Positions 46,168 to 55,111 of a stretch of 64,000 bases of DNA are shown here, in pieces. Where the stretch lies: positions 62,001 through 126,000 of the forward strand of contig JAAFIV010000007.1 of assembly GCA_013298775.1 (NCBI GenBank), read 5' to 3'. The notes beneath the pieces were generated by a model that saw only the letters and a program-made list of their open reading frames with translations, made no database searches and was not told where the DNA came from. This DNA comes from Ignavibacteria bacterium. GTDB taxonomy: Bacteria > Bacteroidota > Ignavibacteria > Kapaibacteriales > UBA4661. Each line of letters begins with the position of its first letter. Positions within the stretch are counted from its first letter, which is position 1. Both the position numbers and the translations under genes were made by a program.

Positions 46168-49100
46168 ATGATTACAGCCGAGAATCTTCCACAACTCTTA
46201 TCAATACTTGGTTTCACAAAACGTGGCAATCTTTTTTTTAAGCACTTCGAGGTGCATGATTGCTCGTTGAAGGTGGATATTGCCAAGCAGCAGCTTTTCT
46301 ATCCCGAAGAGAAAGGGCTGATTATCAATGAACGACAAACTTGTAATTTTGCCGCAAACGAAAATTTTGTTGTATTTGAGTGTGTTCACCGTTTGCTGGA
46401 AAAGGGCTACAAACCTCAGCATATCGAACTTGAACCCAAGTTTCCGGGCGGTCGTGAAATGAGCGGCGGCAGAGCAGATATTTTGATAAAAGATAACAAC
46501 GGCGAGGCATTGCTTATCATCGAATGCAAGACCGTCGGACGGGAATTCACAGACGCATGGAAAAAGACGTTGCTTAAAACGTATCAGCTTTTTACCTATG
46601 GCTATCAACAGCGTACGACGCAGTTTCTCTGTCTCTACGCTTCCGATGTTACTGATGATAAGATTGTGTACGATAGCAACATCATCACCATCAAAGATAA
46701 CGAAAACCTTTTGGAAGAACGAAAGGCAGAAAAGCCGCTTGCATACAAGGCTGCAAGCGAAGCTAACGACCTCTTTCGTGCATGGCGCGATACCTACAAG
46801 CAAGACTTTGCCACCAGTGGTATTTTTGAGGAAGATATTCAGGCGTACCACATCGGCAAAGAAAAGTACGCACTCAAAGATTTGCAGATTATCAGAGAAC
46901 GAGATATTCAGCGAAAATACAATGAGTTTGCAACAATTCTGCGCCAGCACAACGTTGCAGGGCGAGAAAATGCCTTCGATAAACTCGTCAATCTGTTCCT
47001 TTGCAAAATTGTGGACGAAAAGCAGAATCCGAACAATCTGCAATTTTACTGGAAAGGCATTGCCTACGATACCTATTTTGAACTCATTGACCGCCTTCAA
47101 CGCCTCTACAAAGAAGGGATGCAACAGTTTTTGAAGGAAGATGTTACCTATATTGACAACAAGCAAATTGATGAGGTTTTTTCGGCATTTCAAGGCAGAC
47201 CGAACGCCATTCAACGAAAGGTAAAAGAGTATTTTCGAGAATTGAAATTCTTCACCAACAACGATTTTGCCTTTATTGATGTTCATAACGAGCGGCTTTT
47301 CTACGATAATGCTACCGTGTTGCTCAAAATCGTGCAGATGATTCAGGATGTGCAACTGAACGGCGACCAACAAAATCAATTTCTCGGTGATTTGTTTGAA
47401 GGCTTCCTAGACCAAGGTGTGAAGCAGTCCGAAGGGCAGTTCTTTACGCCTATGCCGATTACAAAATTTATCCTTATGTCGCTGCCCTTGGAAGAATGGG
47501 TGCGTGACCATGAAAACACCCCCAAAGCCATTGATTACGCCTGCGGTGCAGGGCATTTTCTTACCGAATTGGCGGCGCAAATCAAGCCGTTTGTCGAGCA
47601 GCATAAAACCACAAACATCGAAGATTACTACCGCAATATGTACGGTATTGAGAAAGAATATCGCCTGTCGAAAGTTGCGAAGGTCTCCGCGTTTATGTAC
47701 AGCCAAGACGAAATTAACATCGTCTATGGCGACGCGCTGGCAGCGCAAGCATTGGCAAACGATGCGGGCATTCAGAATGGCAGTTTTGATTTGCTCGTTG
47801 CTAATCCGCCCTTTAGCGTCAAAGGCTTTTTGCAAACACTTGACGAACACGAGCGCGAGCAGTACCATTTGCTGGAAGAAATCAGTACCGACAGCCTTCT
47901 TGGTAGCAATGCCATTGAAACATTTTTCATTGAGCGCATGAAGCAACTCCTCGCGCCAGGCGGCATCGCGGGTATTATCGTTCCCTCGTCGGTATTGTCG
48001 AATGGCGGCATTTACGTTCATGCCCGCGCTCTTTTGCTGCAATATTTCGATATTGTTTCTATCGTTGAACTAGGCTCAAAAACCTTTGGCAAAACAGGTA
48101 CAAACACCGTCGTTCTTTTTCTTCGCAAAAAATCCGACAACCCGCCGCCGCATGAGCATTGGCGCAATCGCGTGAACGATTGGTTTGATGCGGTGCACTA
48201 CGAAGGGAAGGACTTTTCTGATGGAAATTCGCCCTTTCAAGACGAACATTTGCTGCGCCGCTACTGCGCTCATTGTAGCTTGCCTTTTGAGCAATATCAA
48301 GGTTTCTTGCGCGGTACGCTCACGTCCGAACTCCGCGAACACGACGTGTTCAAGGAATATCACCAAACATTTCTCGGCAAAACCGAAACAAAAAATCTTC
48401 TGGCAAACAGGCAGTTTCGGGCGCGAAGCGAGCGAGAGCAACAAACCGAACTGGACAAACGTTTCTTGGAATTTGCGCACAGTATTGAGCGCGAGAAGGC
48501 GTACTATTTCGTTCTGGCGCATCTGAACCCGCAGCCTGTTCTTATCGTGAAACCGCCCCAAGATACCAAACTGCAAAAGCAGTTTTTGGGTTATGAATGG
48601 AGCGGCAAAAAGGGAAATGAAGGCATTAAGTATTTGAGCGCAAATGCGACGGCTGCTGCATCGGCGACCGCATCACATCTTGCTGCGAAAGAAGATGAAG
48701 ATGATAACGAGGAAAGCAATAGCGAGGCAAGCGAAGAAACGGCAAGCACTCCCAACCGCGCACTTATTCACGCTATCCAAACGCCGCTTTTCGACCCGAA
48801 TAATCGCTCAAACCCTCGTAAAATCAATGCGCTCATTCAGCAGAATTTTCTACGAGCATCCGCACAAGAAATGCCCGATGTTCCCGAAGAACTGCGTCCC
48901 TACGCCGCTTTTACGCGGCTTGCGGATATGCTGGATTTTTCCCGCTCCGAGTTTGGCATTGCGCTCTCGCTTGCACCACAACGCAGCACGAGCATTGAAA
49001 CAAAGTGGGAGTTAGTGAAATTAGGGGATGTGGCAGAAATTAAAAATGGTGCAACACCCGACACCAATAATCTCAAATATTGGGACAATGGTACAATTTG

Positions 49101-50148
49101 CTGGGCAACGCTCGTTGACACGAAAAGCAAGTATTTGCGCGATACACAAAAGAAAATAACACAAGCTGGTTTTGACGGTAGTAGTACACAATTACTTCCA
49201 ATTAACTCTGTACTTTGGTCAAGCAGGGCAACTATTGGGGAAGTGTGCATCAATAAGGTTCCAACCACGACAAATCAAGGATTTAAAAATTTCATTTGCG
49301 ATGCAACCAAGCTCCATTACGAATTTCTGTATGAAATATTATTGTTTCTTCGCCCAATATTGGAACGTCTTGTCCCGCAGGGCGCAACCTATAAGGAAAT
49401 CAATACTGAAACTATGAAGGGTGTAAAAATCCCTCTCCCTCCACTCTCAGTACAGCAGCAAATAGTGGGTGAATGCGCTGCGGTAGATGCTGCTTGCGAG
49501 CAAGCGGAAAGCATGATAGAGCAGAAAAAAGCTGATATTGAAACGATGATAACGGGGGAGTTTAGCAAAGGTTATGCGGAGCTGAAATTATCGGATATTG
49601 CCGTTATCAATCCTTCCAAAACAGAGATAAAAGATGTGGATGAAAACACTCTTATTTCCTTTGTTGAAATGGCTTCGGTGAGCGACAAAGGCTATATTGC
49701 ACACAAGGTAGATAAACCGCTCAAAGACTTAAAAAAAGGCAGCTACACGTATTTTGCCGAGAACGACATTATCATTGCTAAAATTACGCCGTGCATGGAA
49801 AACGGGAAATGTGCCATAGCGCAAGGTTTGACGAGCGGTTTGGCAATGGGTAGTTCGGAATTTCATGTGTTCCGAGTCAAGAACGATATTTTGAACACCT
49901 ATCTTTTTGCCTTGCTCAATCGTGAAAGCATTCGTACAGAAGCGGAAAGGAATATGACCGGTTCAAGTGGGCATAGGCGTGTTCCGGCATCATTTTATGC
50001 TGGACTGCGGTTGCCCGTTCCACCTCTTGCCGCCCAAAAGAGCCTCGTCGCCTCAATCGAAACGCTGGAAACGCAGATAGAATCTGCCCGCCAGGTGATA
50101 GCAGTAGCGTCAGCAAAGAAAGAAGCGATACTCAAAAAATACTTGTAA
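46168..50148 (+). CDS. single-chain restriction-modification enzyme: nuclease, N6-adenine methyltransferase and two specificity domains
   Basis: A 1326-residue fused enzyme. Residues about 60-160 form an HsdR-N-like PD-(D/E)XK nuclease (GGRADILIKDN then ALLIIECKTVG). Residues about 390-680 are an N6-adenine DNA methyltransferase like HsdM, with the SAM motif AIDYACGAGHFLTE (about 454) and the catalytic NPPF (about 545). An acidic Ser/Ala linker lies near 823-865. Two type I S-like target-recognition domains follow (about 946-1120 starting WELVKLGDVAEIKNG, and 1136-1326 starting AELKLSDIAVINPSK). Each ends in a helix such as PLPPLSVQQQIVGECAAVD. There is no helicase, so this is a Type IIG/IIB-like layout rather than classical type I. 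It probably methylates and cuts near a bipartite site. All key motifs look intact. Confidence 0.9.
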   Translation: MITAENLPQLLSILGFTKRGNLFFKHFEVHDCSLKVDIAKQQLFYPEEKGLIINERQTCNFAANENFVVFECVHRLLEKGYKPQHIELEPKFPGGREMSGGRADILIKDNNGEALLIIECKTVGREFTDAWKKTLLKTYQLFTYGYQQRTTQFLCLYASDVTDDKIVYDSNIITIKDNENLLEERKAEKPLAYKAASEANDLFRAWRDTYKQDFATSGIFEEDIQAYHIGKEKYALKDLQIIRERDIQRKYNEFATILRQHNVAGRENAFDKLVNLFLCKIVDEKQNPNNLQFYWKGIAYDTYFELIDRLQRLYKEGMQQFLKEDVTYIDNKQIDEVFSAFQGRPNAIQRKVKEYFRELKFFTNNDFAFIDVHNERLFYDNATVLLKIVQMIQDVQLNGDQQNQFLGDLFEGFLDQGVKQSEGQFFTPMPITKFILMSLPLEEWVRDHENTPKAIDYACGAGHFLTELAAQIKPFVEQHKTTNIEDYYRNMYGIEKEYRLSKVAKVSAFMYSQDEINIVYGDALAAQALANDAGIQNGSFDLLVANPPFSVKGFLQTLDEHEREQYHLLEEISTDSLLGSNAIETFFIERMKQLLAPGGIAGIIVPSSVLSNGGIYVHARALLLQYFDIVSIVELGSKTFGKTGTNTVVLFLRKKSDNPPPHEHWRNRVNDWFDAVHYEGKDFSDGNSPFQDEHLLRRYCAHCSLPFEQYQGFLRGTLTSELREHDVFKEYHQTFLGKTETKNLLANRQFRARSEREQQTELDKRFLEFAHSIEREKAYYFVLAHLNPQPVLIVKPPQDTKLQKQFLGYEWSGKKGNEGIKYLSANATAAASATASHLAAKEDEDDNEESNSEASEETASTPNRALIHAIQTPLFDPNNRSNPRKINALIQQNFLRASAQEMPDVPEELRPYAAFTRLADMLDFSRSEFGIALSLAPQRSTSIETKWELVKLGDVAEIKNGATPDTNNLKYWDNGTICWATLVDTKSKYLRDTQKKITQAGFDGSSTQLLPINSVLWSSRATIGEVCINKVPTTTNQGFKNFICDATKLHYEFLYEILLFLRPILERLVPQGATYKEINTETMKGVKIPLPPLSVQQQIVGECAAVDAACEQAESMIEQKKADIETMITGEFSKGYAELKLSDIAVINPSKTEIKDVDENTLISFVEMASVSDKGYIAHKVDKPLKDLKKGSYTYFAENDIIIAKITPCMENGKCAIAQGLTSGLAMGSSEFHVFRVKNDILNTYLFALLNRESIRTEAERNMTGSSGHRRVPASFYAGLRLPVPPLAAQKSLVASIETLETQIESARQVIAVASAKKEAILKKYL

Positions 50149-50275
50149 GGGCGGCTTGATAAAAAAATATTTTCCTGTTCCTGCACATCTTGTCAACCAT
50201 TTTCACCCGAACATCGGTCTTATCTTCCAAGTAGCACAAATACTCATTTTGTTCAACATTTTGGAGATAGACCAG

Positions 50276-52408
50276 ATGAAAGCAACCGCTTTTTCCGCAA
50301 AAGTCATCGCGCTCAGTGCCGCATTTTTAACGAGCGTCGCGCTTTTGTGGGCAAATTTCGCACCAACCGAGACCGATAAAAACACAGGTAAACTCACAGG
50401 CGTTGTCGTCTCAACGGCAGACTCGAAGCCGCTTGCAGGAGTTTCTGTGAGCATTGATAAAAATCATAGCACCAAAACTGACGCAAAAGGCGTGTATTCA
50501 CTGGCTTCCGTGCCAAGTGGCGTAGTAGCGGTGCGCTTTTCCTTGCACGGCTACAAAAGTGTCGTTTTGGAAAATATCCGCATTGCAAAAGATTCGACAA
50601 GCCGCATCAATGCTTGGCTTTCGGAAGGCGTAGATGTTGCTCAAGATGTGGAAATTGCAACGAAAATGCCCCGCGAAGAAGCTACCAAAGCTGAGAATAA
50701 GCAGAAATTCAAAGACTTCGCAAATGTAGATGTGCAGCCAAGCTCACCAAGCACCACCCAACCCGCACCAGCACAAGAACTTGAGCAAGGCTATCTACGC
50801 CGCGCAGCAAAGTCTATGCTTGGTGAAATGAGCGGAAAAAGCGGCTCCACGTGGGGCGGCGCGGCAAATATGAAAATGTCCACTATGCCGCATGGATACA
50901 CGGTTCCAAGCATTCAACGCGAAAACGAAAACTTCAACACCGAAGAGTACGCCCACCAAAACGACAACGAATACCTGTTCTCCCGCGAGAACCCGCTTTC
51001 TACCTTCTCCATTGACGTAGATAACGCCTCATACTCGAATATGCGCCGCTTCCTGTCCATGCAGCAATTTCCACCCAAAGACGCGGTGCGCAGCGAAGAG
51101 TTTATCAATTATTTTCGCTATGATTATCCGCAGCCGAAAGGCGCAGATATGCGCTCCAAAGAGCCGTTTTCGGTCAATACCGAGATTTCCACCTGCCCTT
51201 GGAATACCGCGCATCATCTTGTGCATATCGGGCTGCAAGGCAAGGAAATACCTGCTGCCGAGCTTCCCGCCTCGAACATCGTGTTTTTGATTGACGTTTC
51301 GGGTTCGATGGATTCTCCTGAAAAATTACCGCTCTTGAAAGAAGCATTTACGCTGCTGACGAAGCAACTTCGCTCTCAAGACCGCGTGTCTCTTGTAGTC
51401 TATGCCGGTGCGGCAGGTGTGGTGCTGCCCCCGACCGACGGCAACGACAAAGCGCGTATTCTTCAGGCATTGGAGAATCTCCACGCAGGCGGCTCTACGG
51501 CTGGTGGCGAGGGCATTCGTCTTGCGTATTCACTCGCAAATCAGTATTTCCTCAAAAACGGTAACAACCGCGTCATTCTTGCCACCGACGGCGATTTTAA
51601 CATCGGCACATCCAGCGAAGGCGACCTCACGCGGCTCATCGAAAAAGAGCGTGAATCGGGCGTGTTTCTTACGGTCTTGGGCTTTGGCATGGGCAATTAC
51701 AAAGATTCCAAAATGGAAAAACTTGCCGATAAAGGAAATGGAAACTATGCGTATATTGATAACCTCCGCGAGGCGCAGAAAGTCTTGGTCGGGCAGATGT
51801 CTGGTACACTCTACACGATTGCAAAAGATGTGAAAATTCAAGTGGAATTCAACCCCGCCGTCGTGCAGGCGTACCGTCTTATCGGCTACGAAAATCGGAT
51901 GCTCGCAAAAGAAGATTTTAACAACGACAAAAAAGATGCCGGTGAAATTGGCGCGGGACATAGCGTTACTGCGCTCTACGAAGTTGTTCCTGTCGGTGTG
52001 GCGTTTCAAAATCCAATTGGCAATGGCTCAGTGGACCCGCTCAAATATCAAACGCCTGTGAAGCCAGAATCTATGCGCTCTTCAACCAATGGGATTGAAG
52101 AAGCACTGACGGTAAAAATTCGCTACAAAGAAGCTGACGGCGCGGTTTCCAAGCTGATTGAACGCCCTGTGCCGAACATTGCCGCGCCGCTTGCCGCATC
52201 TTCCAATAATTTTCGCTTTTCGGCTGCCGTTGCGGAGTTTGCAATGATGTTGCGCGAATCGCCGTTTAAGGCAAACGCAAGCTATAATCAGGTCTTGAGC
52301 CTTGCGCGTGCTTCGGTTGGGAAAGATGTGGAAGGCTACCGCGCAGAGTTTATTCGCCTCGTGGAAACCGCACAAATGCTGGTGAGTGGGGTTACGAGGA
52401 AGGATTGA
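50276..52408 (+). CDS. VWA domain protein with carboxypeptidase-regulatory-like domain (YfbK/DUF3520 type)
   Basis: A 710-residue envelope protein. The ATG at 50276 is preceded by TTGGAGATAG and gives a signal peptide (MKATAFSAKVIALSAAFLTS). Residues about 40-110 form a CarboxypepD_reg-like beta-sandwich (KLTGVVVSTADSKPLAGVSV). A Ser/Pro linker carries KDFANVD at residues 146-152. A VWA-associated N-terminal block (PLSTFSIDVDNASYSNMRRF) precedes the VWA domain, whose MIDAS motif is IDVSGSM (about 339-345). The C-terminus resembles the DUF3520 domain (PVGVAFQNPIGNGS, AVAEFAMMLRESPF). It heads a same-strand locus with a TonB-C lipoprotein, an ECF sigma factor and a membrane TonB-C protein. The shared KDFANVD motif suggests a functional link. 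Confidence 0.9.
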   Translation: MKATAFSAKVIALSAAFLTSVALLWANFAPTETDKNTGKLTGVVVSTADSKPLAGVSVSIDKNHSTKTDAKGVYSLASVPSGVVAVRFSLHGYKSVVLENIRIAKDSTSRINAWLSEGVDVAQDVEIATKMPREEATKAENKQKFKDFANVDVQPSSPSTTQPAPAQELEQGYLRRAAKSMLGEMSGKSGSTWGGAANMKMSTMPHGYTVPSIQRENENFNTEEYAHQNDNEYLFSRENPLSTFSIDVDNASYSNMRRFLSMQQFPPKDAVRSEEFINYFRYDYPQPKGADMRSKEPFSVNTEISTCPWNTAHHLVHIGLQGKEIPAAELPASNIVFLIDVSGSMDSPEKLPLLKEAFTLLTKQLRSQDRVSLVVYAGAAGVVLPPTDGNDKARILQALENLHAGGSTAGGEGIRLAYSLANQYFLKNGNNRVILATDGDFNIGTSSEGDLTRLIEKERESGVFLTVLGFGMGNYKDSKMEKLADKGNGNYAYIDNLREAQKVLVGQMSGTLYTIAKDVKIQVEFNPAVVQAYRLIGYENRMLAKEDFNNDKKDAGEIGAGHSVTALYEVVPVGVAFQNPIGNGSVDPLKYQTPVKPESMRSSTNGIEEALTVKIRYKEADGAVSKLIERPVPNIAAPLAASSNNFRFSAAVAEFAMMLRESPFKANASYNQVLSLARASVGKDVEGYRAEFIRLVETAQMLVSGVTRKD

Positions 52409-52426
52409 TTTAAGAAGAACCCGTCC

Positions 52427-52500
52427 GACGGCGAAGAAGCCGCCGGACGGGGTGGAGATTACCTCGTCGGGCGGTTTCTTGACCGTCCGGCGAGTGTTTG
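52427..52500. repeat. GC-rich palindromic element (second family)
   Basis: CCCGTCCGACGGCG and CGCCGGACGGGG form one hairpin; CGTCGGGCGG with CCGTCCGGCGAGTG continues the pattern of the element at 8457-8597. It lies between the VWA gene and the TonB-C lipoprotein gene and might reduce read-through between them. Confidence 0.75.
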
Positions 52501-52529
52501 GGTAAGCAAATAATCATAAAAAAAACACC

Positions 52530-52994
52530 ATGAAAACCGCATTGTTCCTCATTTTCATCATTGCAAGCACAGCCTTTTTTGCGGGATGTATGAACATGGA
52601 ATATGCTCGGCAAGCACAGAAACTCATCGTTATTGCCGATAGTTCTCGTGTTACAGATTTGTCAGAGCTTGAGATTCCTTTCGACCCGTACCAGCCCGAA
52701 GGATTTATGCTTGTAGAGAGTGAACCATACACCGACATCAAAGAAATTCAGCGTCATCTCAAATACCCAATCATGGCGCGAATGCTGGGCTTGCAGGGTA
52801 CAGTCAATGTTTGTGTTCTCATCGGCAAAAGCGGTGTTCCGCTCAAAGCAGCAGTGCAAAGCAGCGATTACAAAATATTCGAGAAACCCGCTCTGGATGC
52901 AGTGATGCGTCTTGACTGGCAGCCCGCGCGGTTAGTAAATAAACAGCCCATAGCTACGAAAGTATCTCTTCCCGTTACGTTTCGTTTACGATAA
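52530..52994 (+). CDS. lipoprotein with TonB C-terminal domain
   Basis: A 154-residue lipoprotein. The signal peptide ends in the lipobox FFAGC (cysteine at residue 20). The C-terminal 90 residues match the TonB C-terminal fold: YTDIKEIQRHLKYPIMARML, GLQGTVNVCVLIGKSGVPLK and the closing KVSLPVTFRLR. There is no membrane-spanning N-terminus or proline-rich stalk as in true TonB, so it is probably anchored to a membrane by lipid and acts as a TonB-C module. It is clearly homologous to the C-terminus of the protein at 53733-54845. The gap to the sigma factor gene is 13 bases, so the two are probably co-transcribed. Confidence 0.87.
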   Translation: MKTALFLIFIIASTAFFAGCMNMEYARQAQKLIVIADSSRVTDLSELEIPFDPYQPEGFMLVESEPYTDIKEIQRHLKYPIMARMLGLQGTVNVCVLIGKSGVPLKAAVQSSDYKIFEKPALDAVMRLDWQPARLVNKQPIATKVSLPVTFRLR

Positions 52995-53007
52995 ATCACA
53001 ACTACCA

Positions 53008-53736
53008 ATGCCCCAAACTCCCCCAGATACCGAACTCCGCGCCCAAATGGAGCGTTACTGCCGAGAGCGCGATGAAACGGCGTTCCGTGCCTTCTACGAT
53101 TCCTGCAAACACGCGGTCTTGCGTATAGCCGTGCATTTAAGCGGGCGCGGCGAACACGCCTACGACCTTTCGCAAGAGATTTGGGTGAAACTCTGGAAGC
53201 ATTTATGCAGTTTTCGGGGCGAATCCAAACTCATGTCGTGGGTGTATCGCGTGGCAATGACGACGTATTTGGACAAGAAAAACGCATTGGTGCAAAACGG
53301 CGGAAGTGGCGCGAATGCTGATTCTGCGCGGTCGGCGGTGCAGGTAGAAATTGCACGATTAGAAAATACCAGCAATGATGCGGCTTCTGAGACATCCGCC
53401 TTAGGAGCGCACTTCGCGCCGCCGGAGAAGCACAATCCCGAACATGGCGCAGAGACCGCATCAGCACAGGCGTTGGTGGAATTAGCATTGGCACGCCTTA
53501 CGCCCGCCGAGCGCACCGTGTTTGTGGCAAAACATTTCCACGATTTGACCTTCAAGGAAATTGCGCACGAACTCGGTTCGCACGAAGGAACGGCGAAAAC
53601 ACTGCATTTCAGGGCATTGAAGAAGTTGCAAAATATTTTGCAAGCGCATTATCCTGAACTTCGTGGTGAAGGAAATCGCACAGATACAATGCCCTCAAAA
53701 GCGCAACAATCCTCGCTCGGCGGAGGTGTTGCATGA
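53008..53736 (+). CDS. ECF-type RNA polymerase sigma factor
   Basis: A 242-residue sigma-70 family factor of the extracytoplasmic-function type. Region 2 covers about residues 20-85 (ETAFRAFYDSCKHAVLRIAV, YDLSQEIWVKLWKHL for the core-binding and -10 helices). Region 4 covers about residues 160-215 (ALARLTPAERTVFVAKHF, FKEIAHELGSHEGTAKTLHF as the -35 recognition helix-turn-helix). The linker (about 90-155) is unusually long and rich in Ala, Ser and Glu. The stop overlaps the next gene by four bases (ATGA), a strong sign of coupled translation with its membrane partner. It likely controls envelope genes, possibly this locus itself; the target promoters are not identifiable here. Confidence 0.92.
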   Translation: MPQTPPDTELRAQMERYCRERDETAFRAFYDSCKHAVLRIAVHLSGRGEHAYDLSQEIWVKLWKHLCSFRGESKLMSWVYRVAMTTYLDKKNALVQNGGSGANADSARSAVQVEIARLENTSNDAASETSALGAHFAPPEKHNPEHGAETASAQALVELALARLTPAERTVFVAKHFHDLTFKEIAHELGSHEGTAKTLHFRALKKLQNILQAHYPELRGEGNRTDTMPSKAQQSSLGGGVA

Positions 53737-54845
53737 ATCTGAACGGACATATTGATTATTTGCCAGACGACGAGCAATCTCGCCGAGACAAGATTTTACG
53801 CGCTTTATACGGCGATTCTGTTGAAGAGCAGCAACAAGAACAAACCTTGACAACAGAGGAGACGCAGGAATTACGCGCCTTACAACGATTGGCAGCATTT
53901 TTGACGGCAAGCAGCGAGGACGACAGCGAGGAGGAACATAACCGGAATGTTTCTTCTCAAAATCATTCTCCCAAAAGCCGCACCAACACTGCTTCCGACG
54001 ATATTTTTTTTGAACAACAATGGAACAATTTACGGAGAACAATTATGACACAATTTTCAGATTCCCAAAAGCCCGTTATGCCCCAAATGCCGCATAACGT
54101 CTCATTTGCTGGCGCAGCAACATATTCCGTTACGCGCTACGGTGCAATCGAACTGTTGCAGTTTATTCCCAAAGCTACAACGCGAGGTTTTATGGCGGCT
54201 GCAAGCATTTGTCTCGTCTTTTTGCTGGGCTACATGGGCTTGATGACGATGAATTCTGCCCGCCTCAAACGCGGACCCGCTATCAACAAAATGAAATTGA
54301 CCAATCTTCCGCCACCGCCCGCGACGATGGAAGCCGCTCCGCCGCCACCGCTCACAACAGTAGGACCCGCCGCCCGCGCAGGAACGCCCGTGCCTGTGCC
54401 AGACGCGCTCGTCGCGCCGGATGTGAAAGATTTTGCAAATGTTGATGAAATCTCCCGCGCAAGCACATCGGGCGGAGACGGCACCGATACTGGCTATTTG
54501 GGCTTGGCAAGCGACGTAGATACGGAAGTCCGCGAGGAAGAGGCAGACCCGTATGCCTTTGTTCCCGTCGAAAAAGAGCCGTACATCGACATCAAGGATT
54601 TGCAGAAAAAGGTGGTGTACCCAGACCTTGCAAAGCGAGCAGGAATCGAAGGGAAAGTGAATATCCGTGTGCTGGTTGGGAAAAATGGTGTGCCGAAAAA
54701 GCACATTATCGAATCCAGCGACTCCGACCTCTTGAACGACGCAGCAGTGCGGGCGGTGATGAGTTCGGTCTTTACGCCCGCTATCCAAAATAATCAGCCG
54801 ATTGATTGTTGGGTGAGTATTCCGATTGTCTTCCGACTGCGATAG
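53733..54845 (+). CDS. membrane protein with cytoplasmic N-terminus and periplasmic TonB-C domain (probable anti-sigma partner)
   Basis: A 370-residue protein. Residues 1-150 are acidic and hydrophilic (LPDDEQSRRDKILRALYGD, TTEETQELRALQRLAAFL) and should lie in the cytoplasm. One membrane helix covers about 153-172 (FMAAASICLVFLLGYMGLM). A proline-rich stalk (LPPPPATMEAAPPPPL) leads to KDFANVD (residues 232-238) and then a TonB C-terminal domain (about 285-370; EPYIDIKDLQKKVVYPDLAK, GIEGKVNIRVLVGKNGVPKK). The layout resembles an anti-sigma factor whose periplasmic sensor is a TonB-C module. It starts within the sigma gene's stop codon. The anti-sigma role is inferred from the coupling, since no classical anti-sigma motif is seen; a TonB-like energy transducer is the alternative. 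Confidence 0.85.
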   Translation: MNLNGHIDYLPDDEQSRRDKILRALYGDSVEEQQQEQTLTTEETQELRALQRLAAFLTASSEDDSEEEHNRNVSSQNHSPKSRTNTASDDIFFEQQWNNLRRTIMTQFSDSQKPVMPQMPHNVSFAGAATYSVTRYGAIELLQFIPKATTRGFMAAASICLVFLLGYMGLMTMNSARLKRGPAINKMKLTNLPPPPATMEAAPPPPLTTVGPAARAGTPVPVPDALVAPDVKDFANVDEISRASTSGGDGTDTGYLGLASDVDTEVREEEADPYAFVPVEKEPYIDIKDLQKKVVYPDLAKRAGIEGKVNIRVLVGKNGVPKKHIIESSDSDLLNDAAVRAVMSSVFTPAIQNNQPIDCWVSIPIVFRLR

Positions 54846-54883
54846 AATCTTGCTTTGGACTTTGATTTGGACTTTGACTGGAC

Positions 54884-55020
54884 TGGGATTTCTTGGGATG
54901 GTTGGGATTACTGGGATTTCTCAGATTCTGGTGTTGTTTTCGCAGCATTTTTCTCAATCAACCAAATGAATCACATCAAGAAAAAATCCCAGCAATCCCA
55001 CAAATCCTACAAAATCCCAG
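54884..55020. repeat. phased TGGGATT inverted repeat
   Basis: Four GGGAT motifs about 9 bases apart (left arm 54884-54922) face four ATCCC-type motifs in the right arm (54980-55020) across a 57-base spacer. The arms align with each other as an imperfect 40-bp inverted repeat. It fills most of the gap between the TonB-C gene and the terminator. Confidence 0.88.
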
Positions 55021-55043
55021 TTCAGTGAATTCCGAACACATAC

Positions 55044-55090
55044 AAAAAATCCCCGTCCACTACTTGCGTTGGACGGGGATTTTCATTTTT
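55044..55090. terminator. bidirectional intrinsic terminator
   Basis: AAAATCCCCGTCCA/TGGACGGGGATTTT forms a 14-bp stem with a 10-base loop. T-rich tails follow on both strands (TTTTCATTTTT on plus; poly-T on minus). It serves the converging TonB-C gene and trpG. Confidence 0.92.
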
Positions 55091-55111
55091 AAATACTTTC
55101 AACATTCACGG

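Noticed and set aside
46201-47379. 392-codon open frame antisense to the restriction enzyme gene
   Set aside because: It is opposite clear nuclease and methyltransferase motifs, has no recognisable family and is a by-product of codon bias on the other strand.
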